A stretch of 64,000 nucleotides of DNA. Origin: Apoda limacodes. Taxonomy: Eukaryota > Arthropoda > Insecta > Lepidoptera > Limacodidae. The notes beneath the pieces are model-generated. The model had not been told where the DNA came from, made no database searches, and saw nothing but the letters and a program-made list of their open reading frames with translations. The position numbers were made by a program, and so were the translations under genes. Shown here one piece after another: positions 11,131 to 21,486 of the stretch (position 1 is the first letter of the stretch; the number at the start of each line of letters is the position of its first letter). The DNA lies in assembly GCA_946406115.1 (NCBI GenBank), contig OX291545.1, forward strand, positions 22,439,153-22,503,152. Direction: 5' to 3'.

Positions 11131-11700
11131 GGGGCCGTTCAAGTATTACGTAAGCACAATAGGGTGCGGGGGTCTTTGCTTTGCTTATTTTTGATGACAT
11201 GGGGGTCTAGATGGTGATTACGTCAGCAGTAGTTATATAAGGTGCGTTCAATTGCCGGGATTGAGAGCTATGACATCGCATAGGCATTGAAATCGTTCTG
11301 TTCACTAAATGTAAACAAACAATATGGCCGTTTACTATTTGACAGCGCACCACCTGCTCCCGACCATGTGCAGCCAATGCGTTGAATGCGGTCCGGAAGT
11401 GACATCATAGCGCATTCATTATTGGTCAACAGAACGATCGAATGTGCGCGCAAGCATTGAGCGCATTCAATGCATATAATGCTTGTCAACAAAACGCCCC
11501 TAATATTTGTACCTTACTCTATGTTAAATACCGTGTCAATAAAGTTTGTTTAAACGAAAATTATGTGAAACAATATACATTAAAAGAAAAATGCATATAA
11601 AAATGTTTACGTAAGCATTTAAGAGTTTTGCTTACTTTTGCTGACAAGGGGGGTAGGGGAGTAAATGATTGCAATGAATCTGCTTATGTAAATATATGAT
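11131..11700 (+). mobile_element. GGGGCCGTTCAAGTATTACG element, interrupted by a MITE
   Basis: Starts after TTA with GGGGCCGTTCAAGTATTACG and TAAGCAC, the left end of another widespread non-autonomous family. At 11238 it is broken by the MITE at 11241-11500. Related blocks (TTACGTAAGCATTTAAGAG, then a GGGGGGTAGGGGAG run, then GCTTATGTAA) occur at 11608-11690 and may be its other half or a second copy. The left ends here and at 10131 share TTA plus GGGGCCGT(C/T)CA. Confidence 0.5.
11241..11500. mobile_element. PIF/Harbinger-like MITE, 260 bp
   Basis: The left end is GGTGCGTTCAATTG and the right end, reverse-complemented, is GGGGCGTTTTGTTG: 10 of 14 match. Both sides are flanked by TAA (11238-11240 and 11501-11503), the target duplication expected for PIF/Harbinger. 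A second, inner inverted pair ATCGTTCTGTT lies at 11292-11302 and 11428-11438. No ORF of note, so it would be mobilised by a transposase from elsewhere. Class assignment rests on the target site and is inference. Confidence 0.65.
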
Positions 11701-12114
11701 TCAAAAAATAAAAATATTATTTACAAACTCTGACAATTTAAAAGTTTTTGTAAAATCCCGATTTGAACAAAAAAAAAAAGAATTTGAGTTTGATAAGGGA
11801 GCGTTTCATTCGATTAAATTGAAATTGAATGAAGCTATATTTATATAACCGTAAGTAAATCTAAAAGTCTACATCACCATATCGAAAAGTAGTCGTCGGA
11901 AGAAACTCGACCAAATATAGAAGACATTTTCCATGTAGCCTTAGCAAATAATCTTTACCCTGTCTGTTTGATTGGGTAATAACATTTCTACGATCGCTGT
12001 AGCTGAAATGCACACTTGTCTAGGGGATGTTTAGAGCTCTTTTCATAAGCAGTCCTACAAAAAAGCCATCTTTAAATATTTGCAATAGGTACCTGCCTGC
12101 TTAGGATCGTATCT

Positions 12115-12840
12115 GGGAGCACGGTAGTGCCCTAGGCAAGACGAGTCAAGCGAACTACTTACCTGCCTTTCCTTGCAGCGCTTCGTCGTTTTTTTTGACC
12201 CCTAATAACTTGGGTTTGCATTATACCAAATAAACAAATTTCGGGATATGATGTACATAGCAAACTTATTAAACATATTAAGTTTCAGTTGCATTGCTTT
12301 TATAATTTAGATTTTATTCATATCTAAGAAACCCTAATTTCGCCACTGACTCACTGATGATCATCAAATTTCTTAATGTACTTCTTGAAGTCCTAGAAAG
12401 CTAAAATTTGGTTTGTAAGCTAGTATTAGTACACAAACAACAAACATAATCTAAAACTTGGAACTGCTATCCCCACAACCCTTAAACTAGGGCATGGAAG
12501 TTCGTATGAGACTTCCGCAAATTTTGATGCTAGAGGTCTGAAAACTAATATAGGGACTCCTTGTTATACATAATTAAATATAAATTTCAGGATTTTTATG
12601 TAAATCATCCCCCACCTTTTTAATTATGGGATGGAAGCTGGAATGGGTTTTTCCATTCAAGCTTAATTTCATGCTAGAGATCTGAAAATTATACAAGTAC
12701 ACAGACTTCTTATTATAAATTACATAAAACGTATTTCAGGTTTTTCAAAAAAATCATCCTTCAACCCCTCAAATAAGGGGATAAAAGTGTATATGGGGCT
12801 TTCGCAGGTTTCAGAATATTACTACATTATTATACGAATA
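12115..12840 (+). repeat. Long unclassified repeat with about 145-bp internal units
   Basis: The first 220 bases (12115-12335) are homologous to 53468-53701 on the minus strand: GGTAGTGCCC, CTTCGTCGTTTTTTTTGA, ATAACTTGGGTTTG, AGGATATGATG-type and TATAATTTAGATTTTATT blocks align in order. From 12480 on, a unit of about 145 bases repeats: a GGGATGGAAG-type start, TGCTAGAGGTCTGAAAA / TGCTAGAGATCTGAAAA, and TTTCAGG followed by AATCATCC. Units begin near 12486, 12626 and 12772, the third one partial. Non-coding. Confidence 0.7.
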
Positions 12841-13139
12841 ATATTACTAGACTTATGTGCTACATTAAAAATTAAAATGTGGTGACAACTATTTACTAAA
12901 GAAATCTTCTATGGGGATGGGAAATCAGAATGGTGTAGGCCCCGGTTGGTAGTTAGTTGGCTTATGTTTTCCGCACTAAGTCTCATGGTATGGCCATTGT
13001 ACGTAGGTACCCAATTCGTGTCATTGGTTACTCATACCATCCAAGCTCCGGCCAGAAATCTAGGAGGCATCTGATGTTATTCAGCGCCACTCTTATGGTT
13101 TGTAGATTCTTGGAGCCCGGTTGATGTTAGATAAAAATC

Positions 13140-13190
13140 ATAATTAGTTAGGGCTTGTAGAGTTAGGGCGTGTAGAGTTAAAAGTGCGTT
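13140..13190 (+). repeat. Short tandem GGGCGTGTAGAGTTA units
   Basis: AGTTAGGGCTTGTAGAGTTA is followed at once by GGGCGTGTAGAGTTA. The same TAGAGTTAGGGCGTGTAGAG block recurs on the minus strand at 53205-53240, at the edge of a foldback. A dispersed repeat edge, not coding. Confidence 0.5.
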
Positions 13191-13424
13191 TTTGAAAGTG
13201 CGAGCCCGTACCAACCGGTCTCGTCGTACCAACATTTTACATAAAAATATTTTTGGTGGGATTATTTATACTATTTCTCACTGCGACGTTTGCCTATTAT
13301 TTTTTCCTTTATAAAAATACATAAGTAAATCAAATTACGTGTTATATATACCAAATAAACACTAACGTGACTAACAAAAACAAACTTTCCCTTTTTTAGG
13401 TTTTGTATTATCCGTATTAAAGGA

Positions 13425-13910
13425 AAAAAAAACGAGTTGCACTCCGGGTGTGCCGGCAGAAGTGAAAACCTTTACACACGATTCGCGCTTAACACTCAAA
13501 TATGTCACAAGAAATGTCCTAGACATTGTCAAGAAATAATAATGTTTGTTTCTTTACTTTTTTGACTTTGATTGGGATGTCAAATATACTACATTTCATC
13601 CCAATCTGTCATAGAATTAAAATCCCATATCCAACCTCCCTGTACTACTCATAATCGCCATATACTAAAAATAAAACTTATAATAGGCGTGGCATTATCG
13701 TTTCCGTCTGACGATCAGTCTGACGCGAGTTTATCATTTTTTACCCATCACATAAACTAACCTAATGTAAATAAACCTGACGCGAGTTCCGTCTTACGAA
13801 TTTTTTATGAATTTTAAATCAGGACACGTGATCTGACGCGAGTTTAACATTTTTTACCCATACCAAAAAAATGTGCACAACGCCGCTAAAGAAGTTTTCA
13901 CTTCAAAAAA
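13425..13910 (+). repeat. GCACTCCGGG...AACGCCGCTAAAGAAG element, copy 1
   Basis: Left block GTTGCACTCCGGGTGTGCCG then GCAGAAGTGAAAAC. Right block ACGCCGCTAAAGAAG then TTTTCACTTC. The inner GAAGTGAAAAC and GTTTTCACTTC are inverted copies, so the element can fold. A second copy lies at 49240-49780. Inside, a unit TCTGACGCGAGTTTA-ATTTTTTACCCAT occurs at 13719-13749 and 13831-13861, about 111 bases apart. No ORF; class unknown. Confidence 0.65.
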
Positions 13911-13914
13911 AGAA

Positions 13915-14560
13915 ACCCTTATAGGATAATTATGCTGTCCATCTGTCCGTCTGTCAATCAAGACGAAAACAATCAATTTGAAATTAATAACAAATACTAA
14001 GGATTACGGTTCCTTGAAGCTGTAAGCAAATCAAGCTTCTAAGTCAACGCAATATAAAATCAGCCGAGTGCGAGTCGCACTTTCGCTTGAAGGGTTCCTT
14101 ACCATTATCTATAAAAATCACGTTTATTGTATGAGAGCTCATTATCACGGTTCCTGAGATACAGCCTGGTGGCAGACGATCGGACAGATGTCTTAGTAAT
14201 AGGTTCCCGCTAATTACCCTTTGGGTACGGAACCCCTAAAATACAGCTGAAATTCGGCCATTTTTGTCCCATATTTTGGCATTCTCAAAATAATCAAAAC
14301 CTATGGGGTACTTCCCATTGTCCTAGAATCATGAAGTTTGACACGAAGCAAGGTCTTACATTGCAATTGCTTTACAGTGTTTTACAAACATAAAATTTGT
14401 CAAGAAGCAAGATGTCACATCACAAATATAGGAAAAAAACCAAAAACTGATCATAAACCTGTGGGACCTGATCTCATAATGGAAGAACTACATATCTTCA
14501 TATAATAAGTTTGTACGGAACCCTCGGTGCGCGAGCCAAACTCGCACTTGGCTTGTTTTT
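13915..14560 (+). repeat. GTTCCGTA...ACTCGCACTTGG family, copy 1
   Basis: Ends with TACGGAACCCTCGGTGCGCG then ACTCGCACTTGG, the 3' end I remember for an abundant lepidopteran repeat. Middle blocks CCTAGAATCATGAA and ATCAAGCTTCTAAG are shared with 56640-57225. An inverted GAGTGCGAGTCGCAC piece sits at 14067-14081, so the copy is rearranged. The SINE at 14566 follows directly. Confidence 0.65.
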
Positions 14561-14565
14561 TTTCA

Positions 14566-14836
14566 GCCGGCTCCATGGCGCAGTGGACCACCCGACTGCT
14601 GAATCGAGGAGCGTGGGTTCTTTTCCCTCACAAGACAAACATTTATGTGATGAACACTTGTGATTGTCTTGAGGCTGGGTATTTTTTATGTATAATAAAA
14701 ATATGTAGGAATGAATTTACAAAAAAAGGATAGTATATTCATTTGTATCCATTGTCTGGTATTCATAATATAAGCTTTGCTTTGTTCGGGATCAGATGGC
14801 GCTGTGTGTTATGGCCAAAAAAATTAAAACAGAAAT
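14566..14836 (+). mobile_element. tRNA-derived SINE, CGGCTCC subfamily
   Basis: The tRNA-like head starts CCGGCTCCATGGCGCAGTGG (A box) and has a decayed B box, GGGTTCTTTTCCC, at 14616-14628. The body has ACAAACATTTATGTGATGAA, a GTCTGGTATTCATAATATAA region and AGATGGCGCTGTGTG. The same body, with a different head, is in the copies at 49362 and 51684. Transcription would be by RNA polymerase III, mobilisation by a LINE. Confidence 0.8.
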
Positions 14837-15042
14837 AAAAAAAATCTTATATTATTTTATTTCTATATGGCAAACTTACGACACTTACAAACTTTTACAA
14901 TGTTATTAGTTTATTGTCGAACGCGAAATTCCTGAAAACACATCCCTTCACCGAGAAACTCCTCACATAAAAGGGCTTTTAACAAGACCTTTTTCGTAAA
15001 GTTACTAAAAACTCCCCCCCGAATGATCCATTATCTTCTCAC

Positions 15043-15302
15043 GAGGACAAGTTAGCGATCTCCTTTCGTCTATTTTCACAAGTAATATCTAAATTTATCG
15101 TCGGACTTTCAGTCGAAGTGGTAGCGTCTTCCAATATCAAGGGTAGTTGTGCATTCGCGTCACGCACGCGGGCGGGTGTGGGGTGGAGGAGGGAGGAGAG
15201 GTCTTCGTCGACGCTGGTCTGCGACGTGTCATTAAAATTAAGCATCATTATTCTTGTAAAGTGAGTCTCAGGGCGTCTCGTCGCATCGGAAGGCGGTGGC
15301 AT
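15043..15302 (-). CDS. Candidate first coding exon of an unidentified protein
   Basis: A true ATG (15300-15302) opens 86 codons, MPPPSDATRRPETH onward, then LSSLLHPTPARVRDAN, ILEDATTSTESPTINLD and CENRRKEIANLSS. It is hydrophilic, rich in Ser/Thr/Asp/Glu and has no signal peptide or membrane segment. At 15042-15035 the minus strand reads GTGAGAAG, a reasonable splice donor just before the in-frame TGA (15039-15041). It sits in a locally GC-rich, CpG-containing island that does not match the repeat families here. Upstream in frame, a TAG lies 11 codons before ATG. I do not recognise the protein. Length alone is not significant, and a chance ORF remains possible. Confidence 0.35.
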
Positions 15303-15404
15303 ATTGCGAAGTTTGCCACGAACGCCCCCTGACGGCTGCTAAACCTCTGCTTTATTGGTGTTCTAACAAATGATTTCACGTCGCGACATTGACACTCCCT
15401 GCTA

Positions 15405-15435
15405 CGGTGTTTTCGGTTTTGTATGGAAATTTATA
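15405..15435 (-). promoter_or_regulatory. Candidate TATA promoter for the exon at 15043-15302
   Basis: On the minus strand TATAAAT occupies 15435-15429. A start about 30 bases on would lie near 15405, giving a 5' UTR of about 100 bases before the ATG at 15302. No clear TCAGT initiator is seen at that point. TATAAAT is common by chance in AT-rich DNA, so support comes only from its position. Confidence 0.25.
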
Positions 15436-15439
15436 TTTA

Positions 15440-16450
15440 TCTTTACATGAGATTAAAATTCTATGCTAATACGGGTAAGAGTCTTGGATATGCTGACATA
15501 AAACTATTAAAATGATTGTAATTTGATTAAATGAATTCTAAGACTGGTCACTGCTTACCAGTGAAGTAAACAGGGATGATGTTTTGCATGTATATACGTA
15601 AACTTCGAGATATTTAAATTTTTACTATATTATAACGTCACAAGCACAAGTTACGGATTTTCACGTTTGCTTTTTTTATTCTCGACAATTTGGTCAAATT
15701 TGTGGTTGTCACAAGATGACTGTAGCCACGTATTCTACGTTGTTAAGAGACAGCTACTTTTAACTATCCGATAATAACGATTATTATAAAAACATTTAAA
15801 GTAACATCAAGAACGTAACGTCACAGAACATCATTCTGATCAGAACGTAAAGAACCAGAAGTTCCAAATGTCATTCAAATCTGAGACTCGTGTAAGACCC
15901 GGAAATCATAATCCAACATTATATGTTACACAAAATGTTTTATTATGCGTTAATCATACTTATATGTAAATGATACACACCTATAAACATATCCGCTCTA
16001 CTACACTACATATACAACACTGAAATTATTTCCATCAGTATTTATACTAAGAATAAGACTCAAAAGTATTCAAATGAAATTTGAAGAAAAGTATCTGGAA
16101 TAGAATTACCAGAAAATTTTAGTCTGTGAAAAGTAACGGTCGGAATCAGGAAAAAGTATTAATATTCATTCGAAAGGAGAAACGCACGGTAAATATAAAC
16201 TTTTATTTTAGTCTGCCATTAGGAAGCCGGGCAGGGGCGCATTGGAAATTCAACTAGCGACTTCGAATTAGTAAGGACATCGCGTTTTTGGACCCCGACT
16301 TCCTTTATTAATGGGCAAGTCCGTTTCGGAAAATATCCTATTTGGCATAATTCTTGACGATGCTAATATAGAAAAATACGGTTGGAATAATAAAGGTTTA
16401 ATAAATAAGTTTAGTAAATAAGATTTTTAGAGAGTCGACAACGCTCGAGT
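15440..16450. other. Gene-free AT-rich stretch
   Basis: Upstream (minus-strand) flank of the candidate exon. CACAGAACATCATTCTGATC and short inverted pieces are present. No repeat family I can name and no convincing ORF. Confidence 0.4.
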
Positions 16451-16454
16451 GATG

Positions 16455-16550
16455 CCCCGGGTGTTGCAAGCGTCGATAGGCTCCGATGACCGTTTACCAT
16501 CAGAATGACCGCAAGCTTGTTTGTCGCCTTAGTGGTATAAATAAAAAAAA
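16455..16550 (+). mobile_element. LINE 3' end fragment (Jockey-like family)
   Basis: GTGTTGCAAGCGTCGATAGG, then GACCGTTTACCATCAG, then a CTTGTTTGTCGCCTTAGTGG block, then an A-rich tail (TATAAATAAAAAAAA). This is the plus-strand version of the tail seen reversed at 34915 and 60031, that is a 5'-truncated insertion with its poly(A) end. Confidence 0.75.
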
Positions 16551-17727
16551 GGTTATATTAAACAGGTCTAATCTAACACTATTCCTTTAACCATACATTA
16601 GTCAACTCAGCCGTTCGTTAGAACTATTATGATCTGCGGTATGAAAGAGTGCGGTGTACCCTTCTTAAACCGAGCGGAAAATGACTGTACTGCACCGAGT
16701 TTTAGCTTAGAGTATGAGAATTAGCAAGAGAAGTTAGCTAAGAATTGAGAAATTTGATAAAAATAAACTATTTTACTGACAGTCCATGAAGTCATATAAT
16801 TGTAGTACGCTTTCATATTCTTGAGTTTTTGGCAAGTTTAGTACATAACCAATCATTTCGCGCAAGTGCAGTAGGAAGCGTGATGGAATGGAATTTCGTG
16901 CAAAATTTTTGCATTGAAAACCTGGAATGAAAAGGGTTTTCACACAACATTTCTGCATTGTTCTTAACTTCAAAAGATCAAAAATTCTTAAATGCAAAAG
17001 TGGCATTTCTTATTAACGTTTTTTCATATAAGGAATAGTTATGATTTTTTTTCTTTTTTTTATTAAAAAAAACTAGCACAAAAAACAAATTTTGAATCGC
17101 AATGAAACAATTTATACTTTCATTCAGACTCTTTTTCTCTTCCCCGAGTAAATACCGCCGCATTTTTCAATAAATGGTGGGATGATCGTGAAAAATATTC
17201 TAAAAGCTTTTATTAGCGAGATCGAACTTTGTGTCAGCAACCCAGCGGCAAAACACTTAGGTAAATGAGGCGAACCACAAGCGGTAGGCATCTCCATTTG
17301 TTTAAATCTCTTAATTTAAATTAATTTGTTCTTTGAGCCGTCCAGAATCACCGCTAATACTGCCACTTGTTTGGACAGTGTTTTGTAATTTTGCAGATGC
17401 TGACAAATTCACACAGAATTAAATTGTGACTGTGAATAAAGATAGGTTTAAAAGTTATGCAAATTTACAGAGATTGAACAATCTTAATTTTTGTTTGAAG
17501 CTAAACAGATTTTATTGTGTTTTAAAGTTTATTGAATTAAATAAGATATTAGATAGATAAGTAAAATAAAGTCGTATTGGGTTGTTAGAAAAATAAAATT
17601 ACACTTTTGATGGTTATTGTGTAAATACTATATATCTACTAACATTATGAAGTTTTTTCTAACGAAGCGACTTGAGTTTTGGCACAGGAATAGTTGGAGG
17701 GGCGGAGATGAACAAACAATACCTTTT
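16551..17727. other. Gene-free AT-rich stretch
   Basis: Minus ORFs at 16773-17006 and 16978-17163 are lysine/phenylalanine-rich and look like chance. A poly(T/A) region lies at 17044-17080. Confidence 0.45.
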
Positions 17728-17950
17728 TTTCCGATTGACAGTTCCCACAGAAATCTTTTTCTGCAGGTGATACGGCGCACACGACATTCCTTCATCTGGC
17801 AACGCTGGCTAAGTACATAGAATATTACATAGTATAGTACATAGAATATTTCAAGGAATTTCAAGAAGAACGTAAGATACTTATTTTCCTGATTAAAAGT
17901 TCCCACGGATTATACCGCGGAGCACTTTTCTTTCACGTCGCAACATGCTA
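17728..17950 (+). repeat. Dispersed repeat with ACCGCGGAGCAC block, copy 2
   Basis: GATTGACAGTTCCCACAGAA at 17732 and, again, AAGTTCCCACGGATTATACC at 17897, followed by GCGGAGCAC and GTCGCAACATGCTACGG. Shares these blocks with 7611-7752 in a different order. No coding. Confidence 0.45.
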
Positions 17951-17988
17951 CGGATAATTTTATTTCTTGCTCAGATGTAGCTGTAGGG

Positions 17989-18044
17989 ACAGAAAATAAC
18001 ACAAAATACTTTATAAACATAAAGTATTTTGTGTTATTTTCTGT
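17989..18044. repeat. Perfect 25-bp inverted repeat, 6-base loop
   Basis: Left arm 17989-18013 begins ACAGAAAATAACACAAAATA; right arm 18020-18044 is its exact reverse complement; loop TAAACA. All 25 pairs match, which is striking next to decayed neighbours. The duplex is almost all A-T pairs. It could be a recent foldback event or, if transcribed, a short hairpin RNA. No flanking evidence for a microRNA gene. Confidence 0.85.
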
Positions 18045-19364
18045 AATTCTGTAATAGTCAAATTAATAGTAGGAATCCCACTGAGGTGGCTGAATTCAGC
18101 GTAGGCAAAGGCGCAGGAAAAGTTAGAAATATAGGTGTAGTTTTTGGAATTTCATTTAGTTTCGTTGAGCTGTTGCGACGGATTAATTAATTGGGGGTAG
18201 GTATCATGTGTTTGATTATGTGTGCGTATTAATGGCGCCTATGAGTTTGTTTTTAAACGATGTTGTTTTATAAATAGTTTTTGTGTTTTGAATAGTTTTA
18301 AATAAATGCTTTCAAAGGTAGCAAAGACGATTCAGAGATTAATTTTTAACTTTATCTATGCCCATAACTAATTCTTTGATATGTTGTTTTTGGTTGTTTT
18401 ATTCCTATATGTCCTACAAATCAACTAAAAAAATATATTTTTCAACGTTTTCAACTCATTCAACGTCATGAAAAACCGAATAGCAGCATGGAGTGACGTG
18501 ACACTTCTCTATTTCATCCATACCATTGGAAAATTGATTTTGTTTCTTTTTTCCGTAGTAGTATGACGATATTAATTGAAATATCTCCCAACGGTTTCGA
18601 TTTCGAAGTCTTTTGTTTGCATTTGAAATGTGAGTTCTTTGAATCGTTAACAAGTTTTGCTTTACCATCTTTAAACTATAAGTTAAAATTTATTAATTTA
18701 ACGTTTAAATAAAAAAAATTACAGTTAGGGAAACTTAATTGTGTTGCTTATGTCATCAGCGACCATTTTGAATTAGTAGTATATGTATTTAATTGCGGAA
18801 GTAGTGTGGAAAAAAACTTAAATTTATTCATTAATACACGACGGCAACTATATTGGGTAAGAAGGTCAGCGTTCTGATATAAAGGTAATTTATTCTGTTT
18901 TCAGCGTATTGGCTCATGTAATGACCTCCATCGCAAGACGCGGCGGCTTCGGAATGATAAAAGGCTAATTTTGGGCCGCATCGAATTTTTCTACATCCCG
19001 ACTAAATTACATCTTAGCTTTGCATACTGCCTTAAAGGTTGTATTCATAAATTTAGTGGAATGTTTTTATAACATTTTAAAGGTTCCGTAGATTTCAATA
19101 TCCACCAAAATCAATGTCATCACCTCACCTCACCTTACATAAAATATAATAACTTATACTTATAGATAGGTACCTAAGTTGCGACAGTTGAACCCAGTTA
19201 GCTCATGTCCTGAGTGCCATTACATGGATTTACATTATACATTACATGGCTTAACTAAGCCATTGTCCATTGATTCTGATGAAATTTTAAAAGCCATTAT
19301 TTGATGGGAACTGCCAATCTATACCTATATTTATGAATAGGCATTTTTTTGTTTGTGTGCTTGT
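18045..19364. other. Gene-free AT-rich stretch
   Basis: No repeat family or domain recognised. TCACCTCACCTCACCTTACAT at 19120 is a short simple run. A GC-richer patch, GCAAGACGCGGCGGCTTCGG, lies at 18932. Confidence 0.4.
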
Positions 19365-19480
19365 TTATTTGTGTGTAGAGGATAATTTCTGCACCCACTG
19401 AACCGGTTTTAGATTTGTTTTTACTAAAAGAAAGCTATTTTATTCCTGAAACACAAGGGTTTATTTTATTTTGATTAAAG
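19365..19480 (+). repeat. Helitron-like core fragment
   Basis: TGCACCCACTGAACCGGTTT followed by ACTAAAAGAAAGCTATTTTA and TTCCTGAA is the middle of a common lepidopteran short Helitron-like repeat. Neither TC nor CTAG end is found. Confidence 0.45.
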
Positions 19481-19905
19481 TATTGTTATATTTTGTAAGT
19501 TGTGACGATACCATATTTATGCCTCAACATTTTTGTAATACAAGGTTTTTATTTAAGTTTTAGCGCGAAGATTTTCATTAGTAAACAATTCTCAATGGAC
19601 GCACTACCTATAGCAAAATGCATCTTTAAATAAGAATGGCGCGTTCAAATATTCAAGTTCAGTAATCTTATACATTAGCTGAGAAGTAATGATTTATTTG
19701 ATGAAAGGTTTAAAGCTGACAAAATATAAGTACAAATTACTAAAATGTAAAATATTAAGTTATGAACTTACGAATCATAGACATCAACACGGAATTAATT
19801 TATAGTAATTTAACTTCCGATTTATGAATTCGGACTCTAGACACAATAAAGTTGCGTAAAATTTTGAAACTGTGGCGCGAGAATTGAATGGTTTAAAGCT
19901 AACTA

Positions 19906-20060
19906 TGATTGGGTGTTTGTTTGAACATACTGTGATTGGTGGTATTTTTAAGACGACGCTGATTGGGAGTTTTATAATGTTGAATATAACCGCGAAAGTT
20001 TAAGTTACTTAGAACTTTTATAATATTGCAAAAACGCCCGCGAGACTTACCTGACTCAGT
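19906..20060 (+). promoter_or_regulatory. Promoter-like region: three ATTGG at 27-bp steps, TATA, TCAGT
   Basis: TGATTGG starts at 19906, 19933 and 19960, exactly 27 bases apart (the reverse CCAAT box, bound by NF-Y in animals). TATAATA follows at 20019-20025 and a TCAGT initiator-like site at 20056-20060. GCGCG elements (TTTTAGCGCGAA near 19559, GGCGCGTT near 19637, GGCGCGAG near 19874) lie upstream. The TATA-to-initiator spacing (39) is longer than the usual 30. The region could instead be part of an LTR of a lost retroelement. Confidence 0.3.
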
Positions 20061-20361
20061 CGTTAAACAACCATTAGGGTAGCCTCATACAACAAAAATT
20101 CTAACAATGATAAAAGGTAGTCTTGGTTCTCACGTATTCCGTATGACTTGTTGCTTTATTTTATTTGAAATTACCCGGGGTTTGTTAGAACTTTACGAAC
20201 ATTTAGAACATAATATTAATATTCTATTAGTTTAGGATAATTAGGCCGTTTTATCTAGACCGTTTATATTAATCTAGGACTCTATAATAGTACCCCAACC
20301 AACATTACTAGAGTTATACTTAAAAGATATTCTTTTTTCTTTGTTAAAATTAATTAAGGCC

Positions 20362-20377
20362 GGACATCCGTCCGGAA
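20362..20377. repeat. Hairpin CCGGAC/GTCCGG in a GC-richer stretch
   Basis: CCGGACATCCGTCCGG folds with a four-base loop. It lies in the 62-codon minus-strand ORF 20274-20462 (true ATG, Pro/Ser/Thr/Asn-rich: TNPSLTTFSPHISNPS). I do not recognise that ORF; it may be a retroelement relic. Confidence 0.4.
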
Positions 20378-21449
20378 TAAAAAATAGGATGGAGGGGTTT
20401 GAAATGTGGGGTGAGAAGGTTGTTAGAGAGGGGTTAGTGGTGATAAAAGTGCGTGGTCCCATACATACAGAACATTCAATTGCCGTCGTTTAGATTGTTG
20501 AAACGCTGCCCGAGAACGAGGAAATCATAGTCTACGCTTATGACACTAGAAACTACCAGGTGGGGTTTAACTACAGCCAGATTGTACCACCATTACTGGT
20601 TAGTAAATACTTTTATACTAGAAGTTAGAGTGAATATTGTATGTTCGTTGTGAAATTCTTTGGTTTGTGTTTTAAAAATATCTAAATTAATGTTTAAACA
20701 TCCAAATGACCGGCCCGCTTTTGCCGGTTAGAAATTTATGGTAGAAAGAAATCTCAATTACCTCAGTAGGAGGGAATATATATTAATGGACCTTGTTTCT
20801 ACGACATTTTCAGCTAGGTAAAGATAAATCTTCTACAAAAGTAGAAGTGGGAACTAAGATTATACCAGCCATAATATTTATATAGCCCACTAAAGAACTA
20901 GGTCTGCCAAAAGATACAGTAATTACTATGTGTAATCCATGTCCATCCTTAGCGGCGTTAGTAGGGTTTTACTATTTTGGCTGGATAGCTAGTGTAGGTG
21001 AGCGCTGATGTATAGACATCATAAGGGGGTGCCTAGCTACCTGGTTCCCACTCTACAAAACCGAATGGAAATAGTTATTCGTAAGGATTTTACTTTCCAA
21101 TGTGGAAGAAGCATAAATTAGGGTTCCGTTGTGTAGGGATGACAGAAAAATCATATAACTTTTTAGTACCTGTCTCCTTTAGTTCTGATATTCAAGTATT
21201 TGCTTTGTTTAGGTGTTTTGCACTGTCTTTAGAAACGGTGAAATCTCTAAGTAAGCATTATTTATGATCGTAGTTTTAGCTTTATTTATTTTGATAACCT
21301 TAGTAAGCTCATACATATATAACTCGAGGGTTATAGAAGGAGATATAAAGTATTATATCTTAATCACGAGTTTCTACGGTAATAAAGCTATAGATTTCGC
21401 AAGATATCAACATATTAAGTGACCGTTTTATTGTTATAATTACTATATG

Positions 21450-21486
21450 ACTTATAACGGTATAAATGTTATATACCGTTATAAGT
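21450..21486. repeat. Perfect 15-bp hairpin ACTTATAACGGTATA
   Basis: Arms 21450-21464 and 21472-21486 are exact reverse complements around the loop AATGTTA. The second arm reads TATACCGTTATAAGT. Foldback relic of unknown source; no coding. Confidence 0.8.

Noticed and set aside
14527..14733. 68-codon plus frame
   Set aside because: Runs over the end of a repeat and into a SINE.
19499..20070. Solo LTR
   Set aside because: No TG...CA ends with a target duplication could be fixed, so kept as an open alternative to a promoter.
20890..20997. Resemblance of LGLPKDTVITMC to the N-terminal part of acyl-CoA synthetase/luciferase-type enzymes
   Set aside because: Only about 30 residues, no diagnostic motif (such as the AMP-binding loop) and a stop just upstream. 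Similarity is not better than chance by eye.
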